A stretch of 6,146 bases of DNA from an uncultured Erysipelotrichales bacterium (GCA_934754755.1 CAKVJS010000077.1:1-6146), one strand, 5' to 3'; shown: positions 1-6,076, counted from the stretch's first letter. Numbers and translations: made by a program. Notes: a model not told the origin generated them from the sequence alone.

Positions 1-27
1 GTTTAGAAAGATAAAAGGAGGAGCGCT

Positions 28-1263
28 ATGTTTCAATCCTACGTAGAAGTAATTCAGTTTATGGAACAACAAAAAAAGCGTGTATATAGCTTAGAACATT
101 TTAAAAAGTATATGCAAGATTGTGGCAATCCGCAGTATGCATTACCTTGTATCCATATTGGTGGAACCAATGGCAAGGGATCGACAACGAACTATATATC
201 GCAAGTGCTACAAACAGCTGGCTACCGGGTTGCTACCTTCACATCTCCCCCATTAGGATCACGATTGGATGTTATCCAAATTAATGGGGTTAGTATTTCG
301 GAACAAGAGATGATAGATTTAGCAAATACACAAATGGAAGACTGGTTGCGCGCTGAATTATCTATATTTGAAATAGAAGTTTGGGTAGCTATTCATTATT
401 TCCTGGAAAATAATGTCGATATCGCTATTTTTGAAGTCGGATTAGGAGGCACATTAGATGCAACCAATATTATTCGTCCGCTCGTTGCAGTAAACACCAA
501 TATTGGTCGAGATCATACGGAATACTTAGGCTATAGTTATAAAGAAATCGCAAGGAATAAGGGCGGTATCATTAAAGAAGGAATTGCTTTTATAACAGGA
601 GAAAAAAAGCAGGAATGTGTACAGGTATTTCATCAGCTATGTAAACAAAAACATAGTTTATTACTCCGTGTACAGCCTATTACTGATATCAAGGTGGGAC
701 AAACGATACAGTATACGTATCGTGATAGAACGATTGGTCTCCAAACGCCAGCTGTATATCAAGTCTATAACAGTGCCTTAGCGATAGAAGTATTATATTA
801 TTTACAACAAAAAGGGGATGTCGCCTTTACGGATCATCAATTATTAGAAGGACTATATCATGCAAAGTGGGCCGGACGGTTTGAAAAAATATATGAACAT
901 CCTACGGTCATTATCGATGGAGCCCATAATAAAGAGGGGATCGAAGCCTTTTGTCAGAGTGCTAAGAACTATCCCGATTGTAAGATTATTTTCAGTGCTT
1001 TACAAGACAAAGAACTATCGGCTATGGTACAATGTTTACTGCAGTTAAGTGATGATGTAACAGTATGTGAGTTTTCTCATCCGCGAAGTGCCTCGCTAGC
1101 ACAAATGAGCGAAGGCGTCTCGGTAAAACAGGAAAAAGATTGTTTTGCCTTAATTGAACGAGCTTTGTTGGAGGAAAAAACCATATTTATTACAGGATCC
1201 TTATACTTTATCGCCCAAGTACGGGCCTATCTATTACATAAGAAAGGAGAATCTACTTTTTAG
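28..1263 (+). CDS. folC: Bifunctional folylpolyglutamate synthase / dihydrofolate synthase
   Basis: This cytoplasmic Mur-ligase-like enzyme adds glutamate to folates, which retains them in the cell, and in many bacteria also converts dihydropteroate to dihydrofolate. The 411-residue length is slightly short for the family (about 420-430). Visible motifs are the ATP-binding P-loop GTNGKGST at residues 46-53, FTSPPL at 71-76, EVGLGGTLDATN at 136-147, the NIGRDHTEYLG block at 158-168, a KGGIIKEG block with a lysine at 178 (the position usually carbamylated), DGAHN at 297-301, and a C-terminal GSLYFIAQVR segment. The start has an excellent AAAAGGAGG site six bases upstream. The bases GTT-TAG at 1-6 could be the end of an upstream gene; valS is common there in Bacillota, but this is inference. 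Several motif residues differ from the usual consensus: GGRLDATN has become GGTLDATN and GLDH has become GRDH. The next gene is a folate transporter subunit, which fits a folate role. Confidence 0.96.
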   Translation: MFQSYVEVIQFMEQQKKRVYSLEHFKKYMQDCGNPQYALPCIHIGGTNGKGSTTNYISQVLQTAGYRVATFTSPPLGSRLDVIQINGVSISEQEMIDLANTQMEDWLRAELSIFEIEVWVAIHYFLENNVDIAIFEVGLGGTLDATNIIRPLVAVNTNIGRDHTEYLGYSYKEIARNKGGIIKEGIAFITGEKKQECVQVFHQLCKQKHSLLLRVQPITDIKVGQTIQYTYRDRTIGLQTPAVYQVYNSALAIEVLYYLQQKGDVAFTDHQLLEGLYHAKWAGRFEKIYEHPTVIIDGAHNKEGIEAFCQSAKNYPDCKIIFSALQDKELSAMVQCLLQLSDDVTVCEFSHPRSASLAQMSEGVSVKQEKDCFALIERALLEEKTIFITGSLYFIAQVRAYLLHKKGESTF

Positions 1264-1347
1264 TAGCAACGCATGTACGGTCAAGATCGGAATTAACGCC
1301 TGTGGACTAGAAATGAGGATGAAGCAGGAAAGTTGTCACATTAGTAG
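1260..1347 (+). repeat. 7-bp direct repeat TTAGTAG flanking the TnpB remnant
   Basis: TTAGTAG occurs at 1260-1266, spanning the folC stop codon, and again at 1341-1347, just before the transporter start. The two copies bracket the recognisable TnpB tail (1267-1340). The extended context is also similar: TTAGTAGCAA against TTAGTAGGCAA. IS200/IS605 elements do not normally make target duplications. The repeat may therefore mark a deletion by slipped or microhomology recombination, or be chance. Confidence 0.5.
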
Positions 1348-1363
1348 GCAAGAAAATTTATGA
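1262..1363 (+). pseudogene. tnpB: C-terminal remnant of TnpB (IS200/IS605-family OrfB)
   Basis: In the frame beginning at 1262 this stretch reads SSNACTVKIGINACGLEMRM followed by KQES and about ten more residues, with a TGA at 1361-1363. TnpB proteins commonly end in a tail of the form S-x-x-T-V-G-x-T-x-I-N-A-C-G, followed by a short variable piece and MKQE. The fragment fits this closely, with apparently one residue missing between TV and INACG. Nothing upstream in this frame looks like TnpB, because it runs through folC. So only about 25-35 codons remain, with no catalytic RuvC or zinc-finger part. It fills the gap between folC and the transporter gene, and its stop overlaps the next start as ATGA. 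The DNA of this part of tnpB also normally encodes the scaffold of the associated omega RNA. Recognition is from memory of the family tail, not from a search, and a chance resemblance is possible though unlikely. Confidence 0.72.
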
Positions 1364-2145
1364 TTCAACTATTGTTAGGATGTATTATTTTAGGTATTGG
1401 TTTCTTTATCTTTTATGTATTCCCTATCCATAAGGATAGCCGGAATTTAGTATTGGGGGCGCTCTTTGCAATCATTGCGCTCGTGTTAAAACGGTTTTCG
1501 GTAATGCTGCCGCTCTTTGCAGTGCCCGCCATTAAGATTAGTTTTGAAAGCCTTGCTTTATTTATCGCTGGGGTGATATTACCGCCTAGTTATGCGTATA
1601 TTGTGGCTCTGGTTGTCGATCTTATCGGATTGATTATTACCCCCACACAATTTCCTTTTTTAGGCTTTACGCTTAGTACGGTATTATCTACAAGTTTACC
1701 TTCCGTTATGTATACATCTATGAAACAATGGGGTGAAAAAAAATTACAAACTTGCTTATGGGCACTTTGTATAATAAGTATTAGTCTAACCAGTATGTAT
1801 GTTTTAACACTGCATACAGTAAAAATAAATAGCCTTATGATTACGATGAATATATGGTCAAAAGTTATTATTATTTCTTTTTGTATATTCTTAGCACTTA
1901 TGTTAGGGTTCATTATATTACATATGAAAAGAAAAAGGATCTCGCTACCACTCTTTTATACATGGGTATGCATTGTTATTGTTTCGCAATTAACGATTTC
2001 TTTTTTGTTAAATCCCTATTGGTTACAAGTTATGTACGGGATTCCATATAGCTTATCCTTATTCGTCCGGGTGATTAAAGAGTGTATTATGATCCCACTG
2101 ACAATTATCATCGGTTATCAAATCATAAAAGTCCTGAAAAGATAG
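1360..2145 (+). CDS. folT: Folate ECF transporter S component (FolT-like)
   Basis: This is an integral membrane substrate-binding subunit of an energy-coupling factor vitamin transporter. It would work with the shared EcfA/EcfA'/EcfT module encoded elsewhere. The 261 residues are very hydrophobic, with roughly six to eight membrane segments: about 3-21, 29-48, 63-92, 103-118, 132-150, 166-188, 197-217 and 236-257. Family marks are the LVLGALFAI..LKRFSV start of the core at 30-48, IKISFESLALFIAG at 58-71, VVDLIGLIITPTQFPFLGFTLS at 85-106, and a C-terminal FLLNPYWLQVMYG plus RVIKECIMIPL pattern at 215-247. This is the usual LNTxWL...R...K...IPI signature of folate S components. The first ~25 residues form an extra hydrophobic helix ahead of the core. 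ATG 1360 is the only sensible start, but its ribosome binding site is weak (AGG at 1346-1348). Position downstream of folC supports folate as substrate; another vitamin is possible. Confidence 0.85.
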   Translation: MIQLLLGCIILGIGFFIFYVFPIHKDSRNLVLGALFAIIALVLKRFSVMLPLFAVPAIKISFESLALFIAGVILPPSYAYIVALVVDLIGLIITPTQFPFLGFTLSTVLSTSLPSVMYTSMKQWGEKKLQTCLWALCIISISLTSMYVLTLHTVKINSLMITMNIWSKVIIISFCIFLALMLGFIILHMKRKRISLPLFYTWVCIVIVSQLTISFLLNPYWLQVMYGIPYSLSLFVRVIKECIMIPLTIIIGYQIIKVLKR

Positions 2146-2158
2146 GACTTTTTTGTTT
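2127..2158 (+). terminator. Intrinsic terminator after the folate transporter gene
   Basis: AAAAGTCCT (2127-2135) pairs perfectly with AGGACTTTT (2144-2152) around an 8-base loop, followed by further T residues (TT-G-TTT to 2158). The transporter stop codon TAG (2143-2145) lies at the loop/right-arm junction, so the hairpin overlaps the coding end. It separates the folate unit from the spoVA operon. Confidence 0.9.
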
Positions 2159-2200
2159 ATTATAACAATTCTATGTTAAAACTATACGCGAGGTGATGTT

Positions 2201-2644
2201 ATGAATACAAAACAGTACGATTCCTTAGCGGATGATTTAAAACCGGATAGTAAAATTATGGTGCATATTGGTAAGGCATTTTTATTTGGTGGTGTTATTG
2301 GGGCTATTGGCCAAGGCTTTCTCGATATATATCGAATGTTATACAATTGTAGTGAAAAAGAGGCGACCCCAATGATGATCTTAACGATGGTTTTAATAGC
2401 GGTTCTTTTAACCGGATTTGGGGTATATGATAAAATTGCGAGTCATGCGGGAGCGGGAACTTTTATACCGATTACTGGATTCGCTAATTCGATTGCTTCT
2501 TCAGCGATTGAAAGCCGCAGTGAGGGACTGGTAACCGGAGTAGGTGCCAATATTTTTAAATTGGGTGGCGCGGTCATTACCTTTGGTATTGTCGCTACCT
2601 TTGTTTTAGGAGGGATACGCTATGTCATCAACTATTTCTGGTAA
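2201..2644 (+). CDS. spoVAC: Stage V sporulation protein AC
   Basis: SpoVAC is a small membrane protein of the forespore inner membrane. In Bacillus it forms, with SpoVAEb, the membrane part of the SpoVA channel that moves Ca-DPA in during sporulation and out during germination; it has also been described as a mechanosensitive channel. The 147 residues match the family length. Membrane segments are seen near 24-44, 57-76, 88-102 and 115-139. The family hallmark YDKIASHAGAGTFIPITGFA lies at 76-95. A GAGGTGAT ribosome binding site ends a few bases before the ATG. It is the first gene of the operon, 55 bp after the transporter stop and downstream of a terminator, so its promoter should lie in about 2155-2195. 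A sigma-G (forespore) promoter is expected from the known biology, but I could not identify one with confidence. The end overlaps spoVAD by 23 nt. Confidence 0.96.
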   Translation: MNTKQYDSLADDLKPDSKIMVHIGKAFLFGGVIGAIGQGFLDIYRMLYNCSEKEATPMMILTMVLIAVLLTGFGVYDKIASHAGAGTFIPITGFANSIASSAIESRSEGLVTGVGANIFKLGGAVITFGIVATFVLGGIRYVINYFW

Positions 2645-3623
2645 TTCGTTTTTGCTTCATGATGTCTATATTGAAAGTGTCGGAACGAGTGCTGGAAAAT
2701 TAGAAAGTGAAGGACCGCTAGGCAAGTTCTTTGATCGCCACTATGAGGATCACTATAATGGACAAGATAGTTATGAACTTGCAGAAATCAGTATGTTAAA
2801 AGAAGCGATTGATATTTCTCATAAAAAAGCAAATGTAAATAAACAGGATATCGATATGTATTTTGGTGGGGATTTAAACAATCAAATTACAGCCTCTAAC
2901 TATACCGCAAAAGAATTACTACGTCCCTTTGTTGGAATGTATGGAGCTTGTGCAACGACGGGACTGGCGATTAATAATGCTTCCTTATTGATTGAAAAAG
3001 GCGCTATCTCGAATGCCGATGTCATTGTTGCGAGTCATAGTGCTACGGCTGAACGACAATTTCGTTATCCCAATGAATATGGGATTCAAAAACCAGAAAC
3101 AACAACTTTTACGGCTACTGGGGCAGCAAGTATTCTCTTAAGTCAAAAAAAACAAAAGGTACGGATCGAATCCATTACTTTTGGACGAGTGATTGATTAT
3201 AATCAGACGGATCCGAATGATATGGGACGTGCCATGGCACCAGCAGCTTATGATACGTTAGCTACCCATTTACAAGACTTGGGTAGAAAAGGCGATTATT
3301 ATGATTTGATTGTAACTGGAGATCTCTCTATGTATGGAAAGAGCATTTTGGAAGTGTTGATGGAAAAAGGTAATATTAACTATCAGACATATAATGATTG
3401 CGGTTGTTTACTATACGATACAACGCAAGAAGTATTTCAAGGGGGAAGTGGTGTCGTTTGTAGTGCTTTAGTAACCTTTGGATATATCTATCAAAAAATG
3501 TTAGAGGGTATGTTTAAAAGGGTTTGTGTTTTACCAACAGGAGCTTTACTTTCCCCGGTGATGACAAACCAAAAACAAAGTATACCTTGTATTTGTCATG
3601 GATTTAGTTTGGAGGTAGTGTAA
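2622..3623 (+). CDS. spoVAD: Stage V sporulation protein AD (DPA-binding, thiolase-fold)
   Basis: SpoVAD is the soluble, membrane-associated SpoVA subunit. It has a thiolase-like fold, binds dipicolinic acid and is thought to act as the plug or gate of the channel on the outer face of the inner spore membrane. The 333-residue length matches the family (about 338 in B. subtilis). Visible marks include VGTSAG at 20-25, the FGGDLNNQ block at 81-88, MYGACATT with a cysteine at 110 (the thiolase-type nucleophile position), SHSATAERQFRYPNEYG at 138-154, TATGAAS at 164-170, AMAPAAYDT at 204-212, GDLS at 233-236, YNDCG at 257-261 and the ATGALLSP-type PTGALLSP at 305-312. A near-perfect AGGAGGG site lies seven bases before the ATG, which settles the start inside the end of spoVAC and suggests translational coupling. 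It is followed after one base by spoVAE. Confidence 0.97.
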   Translation: MSSTISGNSFLLHDVYIESVGTSAGKLESEGPLGKFFDRHYEDHYNGQDSYELAEISMLKEAIDISHKKANVNKQDIDMYFGGDLNNQITASNYTAKELLRPFVGMYGACATTGLAINNASLLIEKGAISNADVIVASHSATAERQFRYPNEYGIQKPETTTFTATGAASILLSQKKQKVRIESITFGRVIDYNQTDPNDMGRAMAPAAYDTLATHLQDLGRKGDYYDLIVTGDLSMYGKSILEVLMEKGNINYQTYNDCGCLLYDTTQEVFQGGSGVVCSALVTFGYIYQKMLEGMFKRVCVLPTGALLSPVMTNQKQSIPCICHGFSLEVV

Positions 3624-3624
3624 T

Positions 3625-3975
3625 ATGAACTATATTTTATCGTTTATTTTCTGTGGTCTGGTTTGTGCCATTGCGCAATGGATTTATAATAGTACTAAAT
3701 TAACACCTGGCCATATTACCTGTATCTTTGTATGTATTGGGGCGGCTTTGGATGTCTTTAGTTTGTATGATAAATTAGTTGCAATTTTTCATGCGGGAGC
3801 CTTGCTTCCTATTACTAGTTTTGGTCATTCCCTAATGGATGGGGCAATGAAGGCGACAGAAGAGTTTGGAGCATGGGGTTTAGCGATGGGTATTTTTGAT
3901 TCAACAGCAGCCGGAATTAGTGGCGCAATTGTATTTTCCTTCCTTGCGGCATTAATATTTAAACCACACGCATGA
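3625..3975 (+). CDS. spoVAE: Stage V sporulation protein AE (SpoVAEb type)
   Basis: This 116-residue membrane protein is a paralogue of SpoVAC and its partner in the SpoVA channel. Hydrophobic segments are seen around 3-20, 31-48, 57-72 and 86-112. The key block YDKLVAIFHAGALLPITSFG at 48-67 matches YDK..SHAGAGTFIPITGFA of SpoVAC in this same operon, which marks it as the SpoVAEb (membrane) rather than the soluble SpoVAEa type. A GGAGGT site at 3611-3616 overlaps the end of spoVAD, and the start follows the spoVAD stop after a single base (TAA-T-ATG). Its TGA stop overlaps the spoVAF ATG (ATGA). Confidence 0.95.
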   Translation: MNYILSFIFCGLVCAIAQWIYNSTKLTPGHITCIFVCIGAALDVFSLYDKLVAIFHAGALLPITSFGHSLMDGAMKATEEFGAWGLAMGIFDSTAAGISGAIVFSFLAALIFKPHA

Positions 3976-5261
3976 TCAATACTTCTTCCTTCGACATGAA
4001 CCATCGCAAACTAAATTTTCGTGGGGACGTAGTTGATTTATATTTTATAAATAGTTTATCCAATGATCATCTAGTTTCCTATGTGGTAGACGGGATTACG
4101 AGTGCCACTGGAAAAACACTAAAAGATTGTATTAATAATGGAGATTTATCACAGCCCAATGATCCTAAAAAAGAGGAATATGCTTTGCTTACGGGAAATA
4201 TGTTAGTAAAGTATCAGGGACTTACCTATGTTGTTGATACCAGACAATATCCTTCTCGTAGTATTCAGGAACCAGAAACCGAAAAAAGTGTTCGAGGCGC
4301 AAAGGATGGTTTTAATGAATCCTTGTTAACTTCTGCGGGTTTATTACGGCGGCGCATTCGCACGATGGAACTTACCTTTGAAACAGTATCCGTTGGGGCA
4401 GAAAATAAGATAGATGTAGCAGTAACCTATTTAGCTGATCGAGTAAACCGAAAGGTATTAGAAAATGTAAGAGAACGATTGCATTCGATTGATGCCAATA
4501 ATTTAGTTATGTCGGATCGAGCGATTGAAGAGTTGATCTTCAATCAACGATATAATCCCTTTCCACTCGTGCGCTATAGTGAACGTCCAGACGTTGTCGC
4601 AACCCATATATTACATGGTTATATAGCGATTGTATGTGATACTTCTTCTTCGGTTATGTTATTACCAACATCTGTATTTGAATTATTAGAACATGTAGAA
4701 GAATACCATCAACCACCATTAATCGGTACCTTTATTCGACTCCTTCGCCTTGTTGCGGTCATATTATCGATATATCTAGTACCGGTCTGGCTATTATGGT
4801 TTGGACGAGGCGAGGACCATACGTATATGTGGGAAGTTAGTGCTGTTCTATTAGTTGAGCTAACAATTGAGCTACTTCGCATCGCAACGGTTCATACACC
4901 CAATGCCCTTTCCAATGCGATGGGGATGATTGCAGCTTTATTGTTGGGACAATTTGGGGTAGACCTGGGATTTTTTAGTGAAGCCATCCTATTATTTTGT
5001 GCCGTTGGAAATGTTTGTGGCTTTGCGACGCCAAACTATGAGTTATCCTTGACCAATAAATATATTAAAATATTCATGTTAGTAAGCATTATGCTTTTTG
5101 ATATCTATGGTTTCGTTATTTATAATATCCTGATTATTATCTTTCTAATGCGCTTAAAGCCATTAGGAGTTAGTTATCTATATCCATTGTATCCTTTGGA
5201 TATAAAAAATCTAATGAACTTTATTATCCGTCGTCCCAAAGAAAATGATAAACGGAGATAA
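3972..5261 (+). CDS. spoVAF: Stage V sporulation protein AF (GerA-family membrane protein)
   Basis: SpoVAF belongs to the GerA A-subunit family. In B. subtilis it is a spore inner-membrane protein reported to form an ion channel with FigP that amplifies germination. A soluble N-terminal domain spans about 1-250, with the family signature around RQYPSRSIQEPETEKSVRGA (91-110, usually PGRS) plus KDGFNE, then LLRRRIR at 124-130 and RYSERPDV at 201-208. The C-terminal part holds about five membrane segments (near 256-276, 287-304, 314-329, 337-352 and 368-393). The start overlaps the spoVAE stop as ATGA and lacks a Shine-Dalgarno site, so translational coupling is likely. A stop codon at 3960-3962 in frame rules out a longer ATG start. 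At 429 residues it is shorter than the B. subtilis protein (about 490), with the loss mainly at the N-terminus. The alternative is another GerA A-subunit, but the operon position favours SpoVAF. Confidence 0.92.
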   Translation: MINTSSFDMNHRKLNFRGDVVDLYFINSLSNDHLVSYVVDGITSATGKTLKDCINNGDLSQPNDPKKEEYALLTGNMLVKYQGLTYVVDTRQYPSRSIQEPETEKSVRGAKDGFNESLLTSAGLLRRRIRTMELTFETVSVGAENKIDVAVTYLADRVNRKVLENVRERLHSIDANNLVMSDRAIEELIFNQRYNPFPLVRYSERPDVVATHILHGYIAIVCDTSSSVMLLPTSVFELLEHVEEYHQPPLIGTFIRLLRLVAVILSIYLVPVWLLWFGRGEDHTYMWEVSAVLLVELTIELLRIATVHTPNALSNAMGMIAALLLGQFGVDLGFFSEAILLFCAVGNVCGFATPNYELSLTNKYIKIFMLVSIMLFDIYGFVIYNILIIIFLMRLKPLGVSYLYPLYPLDIKNLMNFIIRRPKENDKRR

Positions 5262-5263
5262 AT

Positions 5264-5286
5264 AGCTACTTTCGGTAGCTTTTTTT
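5264..5286 (+). terminator. Intrinsic terminator of the spoVA operon
   Basis: AGCTAC (5264-5269) pairs with GTAGCT (5275-5280) around a 5-base TTTCG loop and runs into seven T residues (5280-5286). It starts three bases after the spoVAF stop codon and ends the operon ahead of the scpA promoter. Confidence 0.88.
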
Positions 5287-5311
5287 ATCGATAGCAGCTT
5301 GCTTATAAACA

Positions 5312-5320
5312 TGGTATAAT
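5312..5320 (+). promoter_or_regulatory. Extended -10 promoter for scpA-scpB
   Basis: TGGTATAAT is a perfect extended -10 (TG-n-TATAAT) for the housekeeping sigma factor. No good -35 is found at the normal distance: the hexamer at 5292-5297 is TAGCAG. TTGCTT at 5299-5304 is only 10 bases away, which is too close. Transcription would begin near 5326-5328, about 12 bases before the scpA start codon and at the edge of its ribosome binding site (AAGGGGG, 5325-5331), giving a very short leader. Confidence 0.7.
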
Positions 5321-5338
5321 AAACAAGGGGGTGCGCAT

Positions 5339-6076
5339 ATGGAATATAAAGTAGTGATCAATGATTTTTCTGGGCCATTGGATCTATTATTACACCTGAT
5401 AAAAGATAAGGAAATGGATTTAGAGACCCTAAACGTTTCAAATATTATTGATCAGTACTTACAATATATTCATGCGATGCAATCATCACAGCTGGAAGTA
5501 TTATCGGAGTATTTAGTGATGGCTGTTGATTTATTAGAAATGAAAAGTAAATTATTATTACCAGTAGATAAAGAGGAAATCGTGCCGGACAGCTATGAAC
5601 CGGATCCCGGTGAACAATTAAAGCACCGGTTACGAATCTATAAGATTTACAAGGAGGCTGCTAAGGTTTTACATACGATGCAAGAAGAGCGACAAAAGTA
5701 TAATACAAAACCCTTGGCGATGATGAGTGCGTTTCAAGAGGAAGTCAAATTACCAGCCCATATAGAAGTATATGATATGATGCGAGCGATGCAAAAATTA
5801 ATCCAACGCAAAGCTTTGCAGGCACCACGAACGACGAATATTGCGAAAAAGGATATTAGTATTGAAGAGAGAATGGAAGAAATTCAAAGCTATATGAAGC
5901 TAAACCAACGAGTAGCTTTAGAAGATCTTATTGAAAAAAAAGATCGTACATATTTTGTGGTAACTTTTTTATCGGTACTAGTACTCGCAAAGTATGGGGA
6001 TCTTCGTCTGATGCAAGAGGATTTATTAGCACCGATATTTTTGGAGGGATACGATGGAAAAAACGAGTCAGTTTGA
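5339..6076 (+). CDS. scpA: Segregation and condensation protein A (kleisin subunit of Smc-ScpAB)
   Basis: ScpA is the kleisin that closes the Smc dimer into a ring and carries the ScpB dimer; the complex compacts and segregates the chromosome on the nucleoid. The 245-residue length is normal for the family (about 240-260). The N-terminal signature FSGPLDLLLHLI lies at 10-21. The Smc-neck-binding helical domain runs to about residue 80 (EYLVMAVDLLEMKSKLLLP, 57-75). A charged central linker (about 80-165) is where ScpB binds. A C-terminal winged-helix domain (about 170-240) contains the FVVTFLSVLVLAKYG segment that contacts the Smc head. The start has an AAGGGGG site seven bases upstream. It has its own promoter and overlaps scpB by 23 nt. 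Confidence 0.97.
   Translation: MEYKVVINDFSGPLDLLLHLIKDKEMDLETLNVSNIIDQYLQYIHAMQSSQLEVLSEYLVMAVDLLEMKSKLLLPVDKEEIVPDSYEPDPGEQLKHRLRIYKIYKEAAKVLHTMQEERQKYNTKPLAMMSAFQEEVKLPAHIEVYDMMRAMQKLIQRKALQAPRTTNIAKKDISIEERMEEIQSYMKLNQRVALEDLIEKKDRTYFVVTFLSVLVLAKYGDLRLMQEDLLAPIFLEGYDGKNESV

Noticed and set aside
860..1048. Short forward open frame inside folC
   Set aside because: It is out of frame within conserved FolC coding sequence and has no family resemblance.
1154..1261. Upstream part of the frame that leads into the TnpB tail
   Set aside because: It is the second frame of the folC 3' end and shows no TnpB-like residues; only the part from about 1262 is kept as a remnant.
1244..1359. Tetrahydrofolate riboswitch in the leader of the folate transporter gene
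   Set aside because: The place and the gene are right for one. However, the conserved core and pairing of the known class (GGAG..., the GCGUUAA-type loop and a closing CGCUCC-type strand) are not present, and the stretch is better explained by a TnpB tail.
1590..1913. 107-codon reverse-strand open frame
   Set aside because: It lies antisense to the clearly coding folate transporter gene, has no ribosome binding site or recognisable domain, and looks like a shadow of AT-rich membrane-protein codons.
2154..2195. Sigma-G promoter for spoVAC
   Set aside because: One is expected from biology. The only -10-like strings (TATGTTA at 2173 and AACTATA at 2180) are poor matches, lack a -35 at the right spacing, and the second would start transcription inside the ribosome binding site.
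5299..5320. TTGCTT / TATAAT as a classical -35/-10 pair
   Set aside because: The spacer is only 10 bases, far from the normal 16-18, so the promoter was called from the extended -10 alone.
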